Source: Variovorax paradoxus
Lineage (GTDB): Bacteria > Pseudomonadota > Gammaproteobacteria > Burkholderiales > Burkholderiaceae_C
Assembly (NCBI RefSeq): GCF_000834655.1
Contig: NZ_JXQQ01000038.1
Location: forward strand, 1-64,000
Direction of reading: 5' to 3'
Length of the DNA stretch: 64,000 nt
Of this stretch, positions 51,702 to 59,724 are shown in pieces. Below the pieces are notes generated by a model. That model made no database searches, was not told the origin of the DNA, and was given only the letters and a program-made list of their open reading frames with translations. Both the position numbers and the translations under genes were made by a program. Positions within the stretch are counted from its first letter, which is position 1. Each line of letters opens with the position of its first letter.

Positions 51702-53846
51702 TCACAGCGCGACGCTCAGGCCCAGGCGCAGCGTGCGCGGCGCACCGGGGAACAGATAGACATGCCCGAACTGGTAAGGCGATTCCTTCCAGTAGCGGCG
51801 ATCGAACAGGTTGTCGACGGCCAGCGTCCAGCTCGTGTCCACGCCACGCAGCTTCGTGTCGTAGCGCAGCACCGCATCGACGCGCGTCCATGAGGGCAGC
51901 GTGATCGAGCCGTCGGCGAGCACGTTGCGCCGTCCTTCGTGCGACAGCTGGCCCGCCACTTCCAGACCCGGCACCGACGGCACGCGATACGCCGCCTGCG
52001 CACGCAGCACCTGCTTGGGCACGTTGGTCGGCCACTGTCCATTGATCGCGGGTTCGACGGTGCTGCCGCGGCGCTTGGCGTCCATCAGCGTCATGCTGCC
52101 GCCGATGCGCCAGGGGCCTTCGGTCCACTGCGCGCCGGCTTCGAGGCCGCGGTGCACGGCGCGGCCGTCGTACTTCGCTTCGCACGGCGCGATGCCAAGG
52201 CGATTGCATGCGTCGAGATTCGTCATCGGACGCTGGATGTCGAACCACGCGAGCTGCCAGTTGAAGGCGTCGTTGCCGCCCTTGATGCCCAGCTCCCACT
52301 GGCGCGACTTCAGCGCGGGCAGGGCCTGCCCGGCGTTGCTGTATTGATCGCTCCGGTTCGGCACGACCTGCGACTCCACGCCCTTGCCCCAGCTCGCATA
52401 GGCGAGGAGCCCGGGCTGGATGGCGAAGCTGGCGGCAATCCACGGCGTGGTCACGCCTTGCTTGTAGCCCGTCGGGTTCGAGCCGTCGTTGCCGATGCTG
52501 CTGCGGTCCAGCTGCGTGTGGCGCGCGCCGAGCCACGTGATGAAGCGATCGTTCCAGCGGATGGCGTCCTGCACCGAGAGCTCGGTCGAGCGCTCGTCGC
52601 GGTTGGTCTGCGGCGCGGTGGCGTCGGGGCTCGGCGGCACCATGGCCGTGGCCCAGATGTTGCCCGTGCCCGCGTAGTTGTAGGCCTGGTTCTGGAAGCG
52701 ATTGCGCATGCGGCTTTGAAGGAGGCCGAAGCCCAGCTCGTGGCGCACGCTGCCGGTCATCACGTTGCCCTTCAGGTTCAGGCTGCCCGCGGTCTGCGTG
52801 CGCCGCTCGTCCTCGCTGCGGAAGTCGTAGACGTCGAACGTGCCGTCCGAGCAATAGCGGTCGTAGTTGCCCTCGGCGCCGCAGCCGAAGGCATAGGCCA
52901 GCCGGTCGTCGCTCCTGAGGCGCTGCTGGCCGATCTGCGCGCTCCAGCGCCAGTCGGCGTTCAGCGCCTGGCTGAAGCGCACCGTGCCCGTCAACGCCTT
53001 GAACACCGAAGGCTGCGACCACGGCTGGTTGTTCAGGTTGATGCGCGGATCGACCGGCGCAGGCAGCACGCTCCCGAGCAGGCTGTAGCCGTTCTGGCTC
53101 GGCTGCGTCTTGCGGCTTTGCTCGACCTCGAACTCCAGCACCGAGTCGCGCGTGATGCGCCAGTCGGCAGCCAGCGAGAACATGTTGCGGTTGCCGTCCA
53201 GGTTGTGCACGAGCGGCTTCAGGTTCTCGCTCGCCACGTTAAGCCGGTAGCCGAACTGGCGGTTCTCGCCGAAGCGCCCGCCCAGGTCGAGCGCGCCGAG
53301 CACGCTGCCGCGGCTCGTGGTCTCGATGCGCACCGTGCGAAGGTCCTGCTCGGTCGGGCGCTTCACGACGTAGTTGACGAGCCCGCCCGGCGCGCTGGTG
53401 CCCGCCTGGATGCCGCTGGTGCCGCGCAGGATTTCCACGCGCTCCTTGTTGTCCAGCGGGATCGAGGTCTCGGCGCTGATCGGCAGGCCCTCGCGCCGGT
53501 AGTTGAAGCGGTTGTCCAGCACGAAGCCGCGCACCGTGAGGTAGTCCCAGTAGCCGGCGGAGTTGTAGGCGTCGGTGACCGATGCGTCGAACTGCGTGAG
53601 GTCGGCGAGCCGGCGCGCGCCGCTGGCGCTCAGCTGCTTGCTGTCGATCACGGTGGCCGAGAGCGGCAGCTCGCGCAGCGGCACGTCGCCGAAGCCGCTG
53701 ACGTCGGCCTGCGGCACGGCCGGGCCCTGGTTGACGACAACCGCAGGCAGCTCAGCCTGCTGCGCGTGCGCGCTGCAGCTGGCTGCAAAAAGCACGACCG
53801 CGATGGCACGCGAGACAGGGGAGGAGGGAAAGCGTCGTTGATTCAT
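51702..53846 (-). CDS. TonB-dependent outer-membrane receptor in the thiamine operon
   Basis: A 714-residue receptor annotated by family as siderophore type. Signal peptide to about residue 29 (SCSAHAQ); plug domain follows with DVSGFGDVPLRELPLSATVI and LTVRGFVLDNRFNYRREG; C-terminal barrel ends with aromatic-rich FPGAPRTLRLGLSVAL. Its ATG lies 8 bp after the thiE stop, so it is translated from the thiO-thiS-thiG-thiE mRNA. The context suggests uptake of thiamine or a thiazole/pyrimidine precursor rather than iron (inference). Confidence 0.9.
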   Translation of the reverse strand: MNQRRFPSSPVSRAIAVVLFAASCSAHAQQAELPAVVVNQGPAVPQADVSGFGDVPLRELPLSATVIDSKQLSASGARRLADLTQFDASVTDAYNSAGYWDYLTVRGFVLDNRFNYRREGLPISAETSIPLDNKERVEILRGTSGIQAGTSAPGGLVNYVVKRPTEQDLRTVRIETTSRGSVLGALDLGGRFGENRQFGYRLNVASENLKPLVHNLDGNRNMFSLAADWRITRDSVLEFEVEQSRKTQPSQNGYSLLGSVLPAPVDPRINLNNQPWSQPSVFKALTGTVRFSQALNADWRWSAQIGQQRLRSDDRLAYAFGCGAEGNYDRYCSDGTFDVYDFRSEDERRTQTAGSLNLKGNVMTGSVRHELGFGLLQSRMRNRFQNQAYNYAGTGNIWATAMVPPSPDATAPQTNRDERSTELSVQDAIRWNDRFITWLGARHTQLDRSSIGNDGSNPTGYKQGVTTPWIAASFAIQPGLLAYASWGKGVESQVVPNRSDQYSNAGQALPALKSRQWELGIKGGNDAFNWQLAWFDIQRPMTNLDACNRLGIAPCEAKYDGRAVHRGLEAGAQWTEGPWRIGGSMTLMDAKRRGSTVEPAINGQWPTNVPKQVLRAQAAYRVPSVPGLEVAGQLSHEGRRNVLADGSITLPSWTRVDAVLRYDTKLRGVDTSWTLAVDNLFDRRYWKESPYQFGHVYLFPGAPRTLRLGLSVAL

Positions 53847-53854
53847 CGATGTCT

Positions 53855-54799
53855 TCAGTTGCCGGTCGCGGCACCCATGGCCGTCATCCATTGGGCGGCG
53901 GTGGCCTCGGGGTCGGTGGCTGTCACCAGCGCGCGCACCACCGCGACGGAGCCCACGCCGGTGGCGAGCACCTCGGGCAGCCGCACCGCGTCGATGCCGC
54001 CAATGCCCACTTGCGGATAGCCGCGCAAGAGGCGTGCATAGGCCGCGAGCCGGGCCACGCCTTGCGGCGCCGTCGCCATCTTCTTGAGGGTGGTCGGGTA
54101 GACCGCGCCCATCGCGATGTAGCTCGGGCTCACTGCATCGGCGCGCACCATCTCTGCGTAGCCGTGCGTGCTGACGCCCAGGCGCAGGCCCGAGGCGCGC
54201 AGTTGCTGCAGTTCATCGGGCGACAGTGCATCGAGATCTTCCTGGCCGAGGTGGATGCCATAGGCGCCCGCGGCGATGGCGACCTGCCAGTGGTCGTTGA
54301 TGAAGAGCAGGGCGCCCGTGCCCTGCACGGCCTCGACGGCCGCCTGCACTTCGCGCTCGATGGACGCGGCATCGTCGGACTTGAAGCGCAGCTGCACCGT
54401 CGGCACGCCGGCACGCGCCATGCGGCCGACCCATGCCGCATCGGGCAGCACTGCGTAGAGGCCGAGCCGCTCGGGGCAGGGCAGGAAAGCGTCGTCGCGC
54501 GCTGCGGGCGGGAACGAGCGCATGCCGAAATCGGCGGGCGCGTCAGGCCACCGGTCGGCGTCGAAATGGCCGATGCATTCGGTCTGCGCATGCCAGGCGA
54601 GCGCGAGGCATTCGGCGTCGACCTCGATGAAGCCGAGCGCCGTGCAGGCCTGCTTGGCACCGCGATAGACAGCGTCGTCCGAAGAGAAAGCGGTGGCGCC
54701 CACGGCCGATGCGGTGATGGCGCCAAAGCGCAACCCGTGCGCCGCGACGATGGCGTGGGCGATGGAACGGGCGTCGTTCATCTGGCTCATGCTGTTCAT
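53855..54799 (-). CDS. thiE: Thiamine phosphate synthase with N-terminal extension
   Basis: A 314-residue enzyme that joins HMP-PP and thiazole phosphate. The ThiE barrel (~residues 110-310) has [43 protein letters not shown] and [21 protein letters not shown] ~105-residue N-terminal domain precedes it; standard ThiE is about 210 residues. Start ATG overlaps the thiG stop by 4 bp. The extension may be a degraded ThiD-like/ThiN-like module (unconfirmed). Confidence 0.9.
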   Translation of the reverse strand: MNSMSQMNDARSIAHAIVAAHGLRFGAITASAVGATAFSSDDAVYRGAKQACTALGFIEVDAECLALAWHAQTECIGHFDADRWPDAPADFGMRSFPPAARDDAFLPCPERLGLYAVLPDAAWVGRMARAGVPTVQLRFKSDDAASIEREVQAAVEAVQGTGALLFINDHWQVAIAAGAYGIHLGQEDLDALSPDELQQLRASGLRLGVSTHGYAEMVRADAVSPSYIAMGAVYPTTLKKMATAPQGVARLAAYARLLRGYPQVGIGGIDAVRLPEVLATGVGSVAVVRALVTATDPEATAAQWMTAMGAATGN

Positions 54800-55608
54800 G
54801 CGGTGTGGTGCCAGAAGGGCGTGCCGAGCACCGGCGTGCTGGGCTGCGCGGAGTCCTGCGCGGCCATTGCGCCGGCGCGCCACGCGGTGCGGCCGGCCTG
54901 CACCGCATCGGCAAAGGCGCCGGCCATCGCAACGGGGTCCTGCGCGAGCGCGACGGCGGTGTTGAGCAGCACGCCGTCGTAGCCCCACTCCATCACCTGG
55001 CAGGCGTGCGACGGCAATCCGAGTCCCGCATCGACCAGCATCGGCACCTTGAGCCGCTCGCGCAGCACCTGCAGCGCATACGGATTGACCGGCCCGCGGC
55101 CGCTGCCGATGGGCGCGGCCCACGGCATCACGGCCTGGCAGCCCACGTCCACCAGCCGCTGGCACACCACGAGGTCCTCGGTGCAATAGGGCAGCACCTT
55201 GAAGCCGTCGCGGATCAGCTGCGACGCGGCATCGACGAGGTTCAGCGTGTCGGGCTGCAGCGTGTAGTCGTCGCCGATGAGTTCGAGCTTGATCCAGGGC
55301 GTGTCGAACAACTCGCGCGCCATCTGCGCAGTGGCGATCACCTCCTGCACGCTGTGACAGCCGGCGGTGTTGGGCAGCACGGGCACGTCGAGCTTGCGCA
55401 GCAGTGCCCAGAAGCCATTGCTCGTGTCGTTGCCGCCCGAGCCCTGGTTGGCTGTCTGGCGGCGCAGCGATGCGGTGAGCATTGCGGGCCTGGCGCGCTG
55501 GACGGCCGCCTCGAGCAGGTCGGGCGAGGGGTAGCGCGCGGTGCCCAGCAGCAGGCGGCTCTGGAAGGTTTCTCCGTAGAGAACCAGCGGGTCGTTCGGG
55601 GTGGTCAT
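54796..55608 (-). CDS. thiG: Thiazole synthase
   Basis: A 270-residue TIM-barrel enzyme that builds the thiazole ring from dehydroglycine, DXP and ThiS-thiocarboxylate. Motifs: [90 protein letters not shown] 55608 has GGAG nine bases before it. Follows thiS by 24 bp. Confidence 0.95.
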   Translation of the reverse strand: MTTPNDPLVLYGETFQSRLLLGTARYPSPDLLEAAVQRARPAMLTASLRRQTANQGSGGNDTSNGFWALLRKLDVPVLPNTAGCHSVQEVIATAQMARELFDTPWIKLELIGDDYTLQPDTLNLVDAASQLIRDGFKVLPYCTEDLVVCQRLVDVGCQAVMPWAAPIGSGRGPVNPYALQVLRERLKVPMLVDAGLGLPSHACQVMEWGYDGVLLNTAVALAQDPVAMAGAFADAVQAGRTAWRAGAMAAQDSAQPSTPVLGTPFWHHTA

Positions 55609-55632
55609 GGGTGTCGTCTCCAATCTTTTTTC

Positions 55633-55830
55633 TCAGCCGCCCGTCACGGGGCGGATCACTTCGATGCGATCGTCGGGCTGCAGCGTGCGCGCGGCGTAGG
55701 CCGAGCGCGGCACGAACTCGCGGTTCACCGCTACGGCGAACGGCGGCACGGCCTCCAGTGCGGCCAGTGCGTCGGTGAGCGAGGCGCCGTCGGGCAGCGT
55801 GTAGGGCTTGTCGTTGATCAGGATGTTCAT
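55633..55830 (-). CDS. thiS: Sulfur carrier protein ThiS
   Basis: A 65-residue ubiquitin-like carrier ending in Gly-Gly (RPVTGG), the site of thiocarboxylation. ATG 55830 is two codons after an earlier ATG at 55836 that overlaps the thiO stop; either is possible. It is in the thiO-thiS-thiG-thiE order typical of proteobacteria. Confidence 0.93.
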   Translation of the reverse strand: MNILINDKPYTLPDGASLTDALAALEAVPPFAVAVNREFVPRSAYAARTLQPDDRIEVIRPVTGG

Positions 55831-55832
55831 CG

Positions 55833-56933
55833 TCATGCGTCGTCGGATGTCGGGGGGGCCATGCCGAAGCCCTGTGCGAGTGCGGAGTGGCCGTGCACGA
55901 GCAGTTCCATCGCCGCGTCGAGCAGCGCCGGCGCGATCATGAAACCGTGCCGGTAGAGGCCGTTGATCTGCAGCACGCGCGGCCGCGGCTGGCGGATGGC
56001 GGGCAGGTTGTCGGGGAGCGTGGGGCGGCACTGCGTGGCGATCTCCACGATGCGCGCCTCGGCAAAACCGCTGTGCACGGCGTAGGCCGCGCTCAGCAGT
56101 TCGAGCGTGGAGCGCACGCTCGCGGGCGACATGTCGTCCGACTCGATCTCGGTCGCGCCGATCACGAACAGGTGGTCGGGCTTGGGCGCGATGTAGAGCG
56201 GATAGCGCGGATGCACGAGCCGCGTGGGCCGCTGCAGCGTCACCTCGGGCGCATGCACGCGGATCACTTCGCCGCGCACGCCGCGCAAGGCGCGCCATTG
56301 CGGGCGCGCGCCCAGGCCGCGGCAGTCGATCACCCAGTCGGGCTGGCCGGGCGTGCCGGGCGCGAAGTCTTCCGGCACGTGCGGCGATTGCCAGTGCAGC
56401 GCGACGTTGGCATCTGCCTCGAGCGTTGCGAGCAAAGAGGCGAGCAGCGCGCGGTTGTCGAGCTGGCCCTCGCCCGGAAGGAAGAGCCCCCTGGCGAAGC
56501 GCTGGCCGAGCGACGGCTCCAGCGCAGCGATGCCTGCGCCGTCGAGCGTCTGCATCGGTGGCAACGCAGGCACCTGCGCGCCGGTGTGGGCGAGCACGCG
56601 TTCGAGCCGCGCGGCCTCGGTGGCGTCCTGACGGTGCCACAGCACCAGCGTGCCTTCGCGCTGGAAGAACACGGGTTGCGCCAGCGGCGCGAGCAGGTCG
56701 GGCCAGCGCGACAGCGCGTGGTGCCCCATGCGCACGACCGACACCGGCGCCACCGCAGATTCGGCCAACGGCGCGAGCATCGCCGCCGCAACGCGCGCTG
56801 CCGCGCCTTCGGCTTCGGGGCTGCCGGCTTCGTACAGCGCGACCTTGCAGCCGGCTTGTGCGAGCGTGACCGCCATCAGGCGTCCCATGAGGCCCGCGCC
56901 GATGATCGCGGCCGATTGAAACGGAACGCTCAT
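55833..56933 (-). CDS. thiO: Glycine oxidase ThiO
   Basis: A 366-residue FAD enzyme that oxidises glycine to dehydroglycine for thiazole formation (an aerobic alternative to ThiH). FAD-binding motif GAGLMGRLMAVTLAQAG; C-terminal DAO signature GLYRHGFMIAPALLDAAM. Starts ATG 56933 in the shared intergenic region with thiD. First gene of the minus-strand thiamine operon; no TPP riboswitch is visible before it. Confidence 0.92.
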   Translation of the reverse strand: MSVPFQSAAIIGAGLMGRLMAVTLAQAGCKVALYEAGSPEAEGAAARVAAAMLAPLAESAVAPVSVVRMGHHALSRWPDLLAPLAQPVFFQREGTLVLWHRQDATEAARLERVLAHTGAQVPALPPMQTLDGAGIAALEPSLGQRFARGLFLPGEGQLDNRALLASLLATLEADANVALHWQSPHVPEDFAPGTPGQPDWVIDCRGLGARPQWRALRGVRGEVIRVHAPEVTLQRPTRLVHPRYPLYIAPKPDHLFVIGATEIESDDMSPASVRSTLELLSAAYAVHSGFAEARIVEIATQCRPTLPDNLPAIRQPRPRVLQINGLYRHGFMIAPALLDAAMELLVHGHSALAQGFGMAPPTSDDA

Positions 56934-56940
56934 GGCTTTG

Positions 56941-57050
56941 CTCCTTCCCCTTCTGGGGGAAGGCGGGGATGGGGGCGGGCAGAGCGACCCATGGATGCGC
57001 TGCGTGCCCCCACCCCAACCCTCTCCTGGAAGAGGAGGGAGAAAGAAGGA
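56941..57050. repeat. Inverted pair of GC-rich repeats between thiO and thiD
   Basis: The left element has CCTTCCCCTTCTGGGGGAAG (56943-56962) and GGCGGGGATGGGGG; the right has CCCCACCCCAACCCTCTCCT and GGAAGAGGAGGG (57008-57046). Read on the minus strand the right element resembles the left one and the kinase-tail element at 22858. They fill the divergent promoter region. Confidence 0.55.
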
Positions 57051-57073
57051 GCCGGTCGCCGATAATTTTCGGC

Positions 57074-57940
57074 ATGACCCAAGCACCTTCCCCCGCGCCG
57101 CAAGCGCCCACGCGCTACGCACGCGTGCTTTCGATTGCAGGCTCCGACAGCGGCGGCGGTGCCGGCATCCAGGCCGACCTCAAGACCTTCGCGGCCCTCG
57201 GCTGCTACGGCATGACGGCCATCACCGCGCTCACCGCGCAGAACACGCGCGGCGTCTCGGGGATCCATGGCGTGCCGCCGGCATTTCTCAAGGCGCAGAT
57301 CCAGGCGGTGGTGGAAGACATTGGCGTCGATGCCGTCAAGCTCGGCATGCTGCACGCGCCCGAGGTGGTCGAGGTCGTGGCGTGGGCCATCGACCATTAC
57401 CGGCTGCCGAACGTGGTGCTCGACCCGGTGATGGTCGCCACCAGCGGCGATCGACTGATCGCCTCCGAGACCGTGCAGGTGCTGGTGCGCGAACTCTTCC
57501 CGCGCGCCGTGGTGGTCACGCCCAATCTCGACGAGGCGGCCTTGCTGATCGGCCACGCCATCGACGGCATCGATGCGCTCGATGGCGCGGCCGACGAATT
57601 GCTGGCGCTGGGCGCGAAGGCCGTGCTGCTCAAGGGCGGCCATCTGCCGGGCAACGAAGTGGTCGACGTGCTGCTGCAGGCGGGCGGCCTGCGCAAGCGC
57701 CTGGCTTCGCAGCGCATCGCGAGCCGCAATTTGCATGGCACGGGCTGCACGCTGTCGTCTGCCATTGCCGCGCATCTGGCACTGGGATCGAAGCTGCCCG
57801 AGGCCGTCGAGCGCGCACGCGCCTACATCCTCGGCGCGATGGCAGCCGGTGCGGGCGTGCAGATCGGTACGGGCCACGGTCCGCTCAACCACGGCTTTGC
57901 GCCAGTGCCGATGCATCGCCTGCAGGCGACGGCCGGCTGA
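57074..57940 (+). CDS. thiD: Hydroxymethylpyrimidine/phosphomethylpyrimidine kinase
   Basis: A 288-residue kinase producing HMP-PP. Ribokinase-fold motifs: AGSDSGGGAGIQADLKTFAA, AITALTAQNT, MVATSGDRL, and the GTGCTLSSAIAAHLALG (Asp/Gly) C-terminal active-site motif. ATG 57074 is 9 bases after GATAAT (57060-57065), a possible very close -10 box. Its end overlaps the convergent cytX gene by 56 bp. HMP import by CytX and phosphorylation by ThiD would be a salvage route. Confidence 0.95.
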   Translation: MTQAPSPAPQAPTRYARVLSIAGSDSGGGAGIQADLKTFAALGCYGMTAITALTAQNTRGVSGIHGVPPAFLKAQIQAVVEDIGVDAVKLGMLHAPEVVEVVAWAIDHYRLPNVVLDPVMVATSGDRLIASETVQVLVRELFPRAVVVTPNLDEAALLIGHAIDGIDALDGAADELLALGAKAVLLKGGHLPGNEVVDVLLQAGGLRKRLASQRIASRNLHGTGCTLSSAIAAHLALGSKLPEAVERARAYILGAMAAGAGVQIGTGHGPLNHGFAPVPMHRLQATAG

Positions 57941-59219
57941 TCCACGCGAGCACGAAAGTCGCGGCCAGCGTCGGCAGCGCCGAGCCGAACTGCGGCGCCC
58001 ACTTGGCGAGCACGTGGTACGCGGCGATGCCTGCGATCCAGATCAATGCCGCGGCCCAGTCGATCTGGCGCGTGCCGGCCGGCAACGCCGCCTGGCCGCT
58101 GCCGAGCCGCCCGAGGATCACGCCGTAGAGCGGCACGAACACCGAACTGAGCAGCAGCAGGAAGGGTTCGAGCGTGTGCATCGGCAGCACCAGCGCGAGC
58201 GCGATGCACAGCGCAGCCAGCAAGAGGCCCCACCGCTTGACGCTCCAGCGCGGCAAGAGGCTGTGCGTGGAGACCGAGCCCGAATAGACATCGCCGTACG
58301 CGTTGTCCAGCTCGTCGATGAGGATCAGCCCCAGCGCTACCAGCCCGCCCTGCGCGAGCAGCAGCGCGGTGACGAGGCCCGTGCCCGGCTCGGCCACGCT
58401 CACCACCATCACGCCGAGCGCATAGCACCAGATGTTGGCGAGCGCATAGCCGATCCACGTGCCGCTGAAGGCGCTGCCCAGCCCACCTGCGCTGCGCTTG
58501 CCGTGGCGCGCATAGTCGGCCACCAGCGGCAGCCACGACACCGGCATCGCGATCACCAGGTCGAGCGCGCCGAACAGCCCCAAGCTGCCGTCGCCGGGGC
58601 GCGCCCAGAAGGCGTCCAGGCCCTTGGCCTGCAGCCGCGTCGCGAACTGCCAGGTCAGCCAGAGGAGGGAAATCACCACCAGCGGCAATCCGAAGCGGCT
58701 CACGAAGCGCCGCACCAGCTTGACCATCGAGCCCGCGAGCAGCGCCAGCAGCACCGCGCCCCAGAGCAATGTGGTGAGAACGCCGCCCCAGAAGGTACCG
58801 AGCGATGCGCCGAAGGCAACCTGGCCGATGGCCTGCGTGCCTTCCCGCATGATCACGAGTTCGAAGGTGGTCCAGCCCACCAGCTGCACGATGTTGAGCA
58901 GCACCGGCAACCGCGCGAAGGCGCTGCCGTAGGTGGCGTGCATGAGGCCCGCGCTCGCAAGGCCCGTTTCGCAGCCCAGCCGCGCGGTCCAGGCCAGGAG
59001 GCCGGCGCCGATGACGGACCCCAGCGCAATGGCCAGCGCCGCATCGCGCGTGCCCACGGCCGGCACGAGGTACGCGCCGACCTGCATCACCAGCAGGCCG
59101 ACGCCCAGGCTGAACCAGAGCGAGACGTGATCGGTCCAGCCGAACACGCGGCGGGAGGCGGGCAAGGGCGTCAGCGCCTCGTTGCCGGAAGAGGATTCGT
59201 CTTTGCTGTCGTGTGCCAT
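57885..59219 (-). CDS. cytX: Putative hydroxymethylpyrimidine transporter CytX
   Basis: A 444-residue cytosine permease-family (NCS1) protein with about 12 transmembrane segments, start FGWTDHVSLWFSLGVGLLVM. The family is a known TPP-riboswitch-controlled HMP transporter. ATG 59219 has GGAG seven bases before it. A TPP riboswitch lies ~80 bp upstream, which strongly supports this identification over cytosine uptake. Confidence 0.92.
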   Translation of the reverse strand: MAHDSKDESSSGNEALTPLPASRRVFGWTDHVSLWFSLGVGLLVMQVGAYLVPAVGTRDAALAIALGSVIGAGLLAWTARLGCETGLASAGLMHATYGSAFARLPVLLNIVQLVGWTTFELVIMREGTQAIGQVAFGASLGTFWGGVLTTLLWGAVLLALLAGSMVKLVRRFVSRFGLPLVVISLLWLTWQFATRLQAKGLDAFWARPGDGSLGLFGALDLVIAMPVSWLPLVADYARHGKRSAGGLGSAFSGTWIGYALANIWCYALGVMVVSVAEPGTGLVTALLLAQGGLVALGLILIDELDNAYGDVYSGSVSTHSLLPRWSVKRWGLLLAALCIALALVLPMHTLEPFLLLLSSVFVPLYGVILGRLGSGQAALPAGTRQIDWAAALIWIAGIAAYHVLAKWAPQFGSALPTLAATFVLAWISRPSPAGDASALAQSRG

Positions 59220-59299
59220 CCGTTTGCTCCAGTGCAAAAGGTTTGGCAGGTGGGCGAGGCTCCAGCGGCGCGGCCGTCACGCGAGACAACGCGACGGGC
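59220..59299 (-). promoter_or_regulatory. Riboswitch expression platform before cytX
   Basis: The 80 bases between the TPP aptamer and the cytX ATG hold GC-rich segments that could form a Shine-Dalgarno-sequestering hairpin. I cannot define the exact pairing; it could be translational control. Confidence 0.4.
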
Positions 59300-59392
59300 C
59301 GCCGGACCAGCTTCCCTGCGCGAGGATTACCTCAGTCAGGTTCAAAGGGACTTTCTCAGCCGGCCTGCGCAAACAGGCCAGCACCCCTAGCG
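59300..59392 (-). promoter_or_regulatory. TPP riboswitch (THI element) before cytX
   Basis: On the minus strand the conserved TPP aptamer is readable: GGGGTGC, GGCTGAGA (complement at 59354-59361), CCCTTTGAACCTGA (59336-59349), TAATCC (59325-59330) and GCGCAGGGAAG (59311-59321). It precedes the hydroxymethylpyrimidine transporter gene. Confidence 0.92.
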
Positions 59393-59522
59393 AGCGGCCA
59401 TTTTATGCGCTGCTTCGCCAGCGCAGGGAAAAGTGTCAGGCGTGCGACGGAAATCCGAAGTTCAGCGCCAGCGCCGGGAGCGACATCGCCGACGACGTCG
59501 TGAGCCCCAGGGTCAAGCTGGC

Positions 59523-59702
59523 ATGCCCGTGCCGGCCTTCGGGGCAGAGCAGACCTTCGACGACAACATGGCGATCGTGATGCGCAAGGCGGCAACGAAC
59601 GTGCGCGTGGAGGTCGTCCCGGGCGCAGGGCATTGGCTGATGAAGGAGAGCCCGGCCGCTACGGCCGGGCCGGCCGATCGATTCCTCGCGGCCCCGCAGT
59701 AG
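59523..59702 (+). pseudogene. Remnant of an alpha/beta hydrolase C-terminus
   Basis: A 59-residue tail, MPVPAFGAEQTFDDNMAIVM followed by VVPGAGHWLMKESPAATAG, matches the C-terminal part of epoxide hydrolase/alpha-beta hydrolase proteins, including the catalytic His in GHWLM. The upstream part is absent and the frame appears shifted just before it (KLA...MPVP read in different frames). No valid start signal is visible. Similar genes usually have ~300 residues, so this is a decayed fragment. Confidence 0.65.
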
Positions 59703-59724
59703 CCGCGGGGCTCGCGCGCCGCGG

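Noticed and set aside
54805-55956. Long plus-strand open frames over thiG and thiE
   Set aside because: They lie antisense to clear thiamine genes and carry low-complexity His/Gly/Arg composition.
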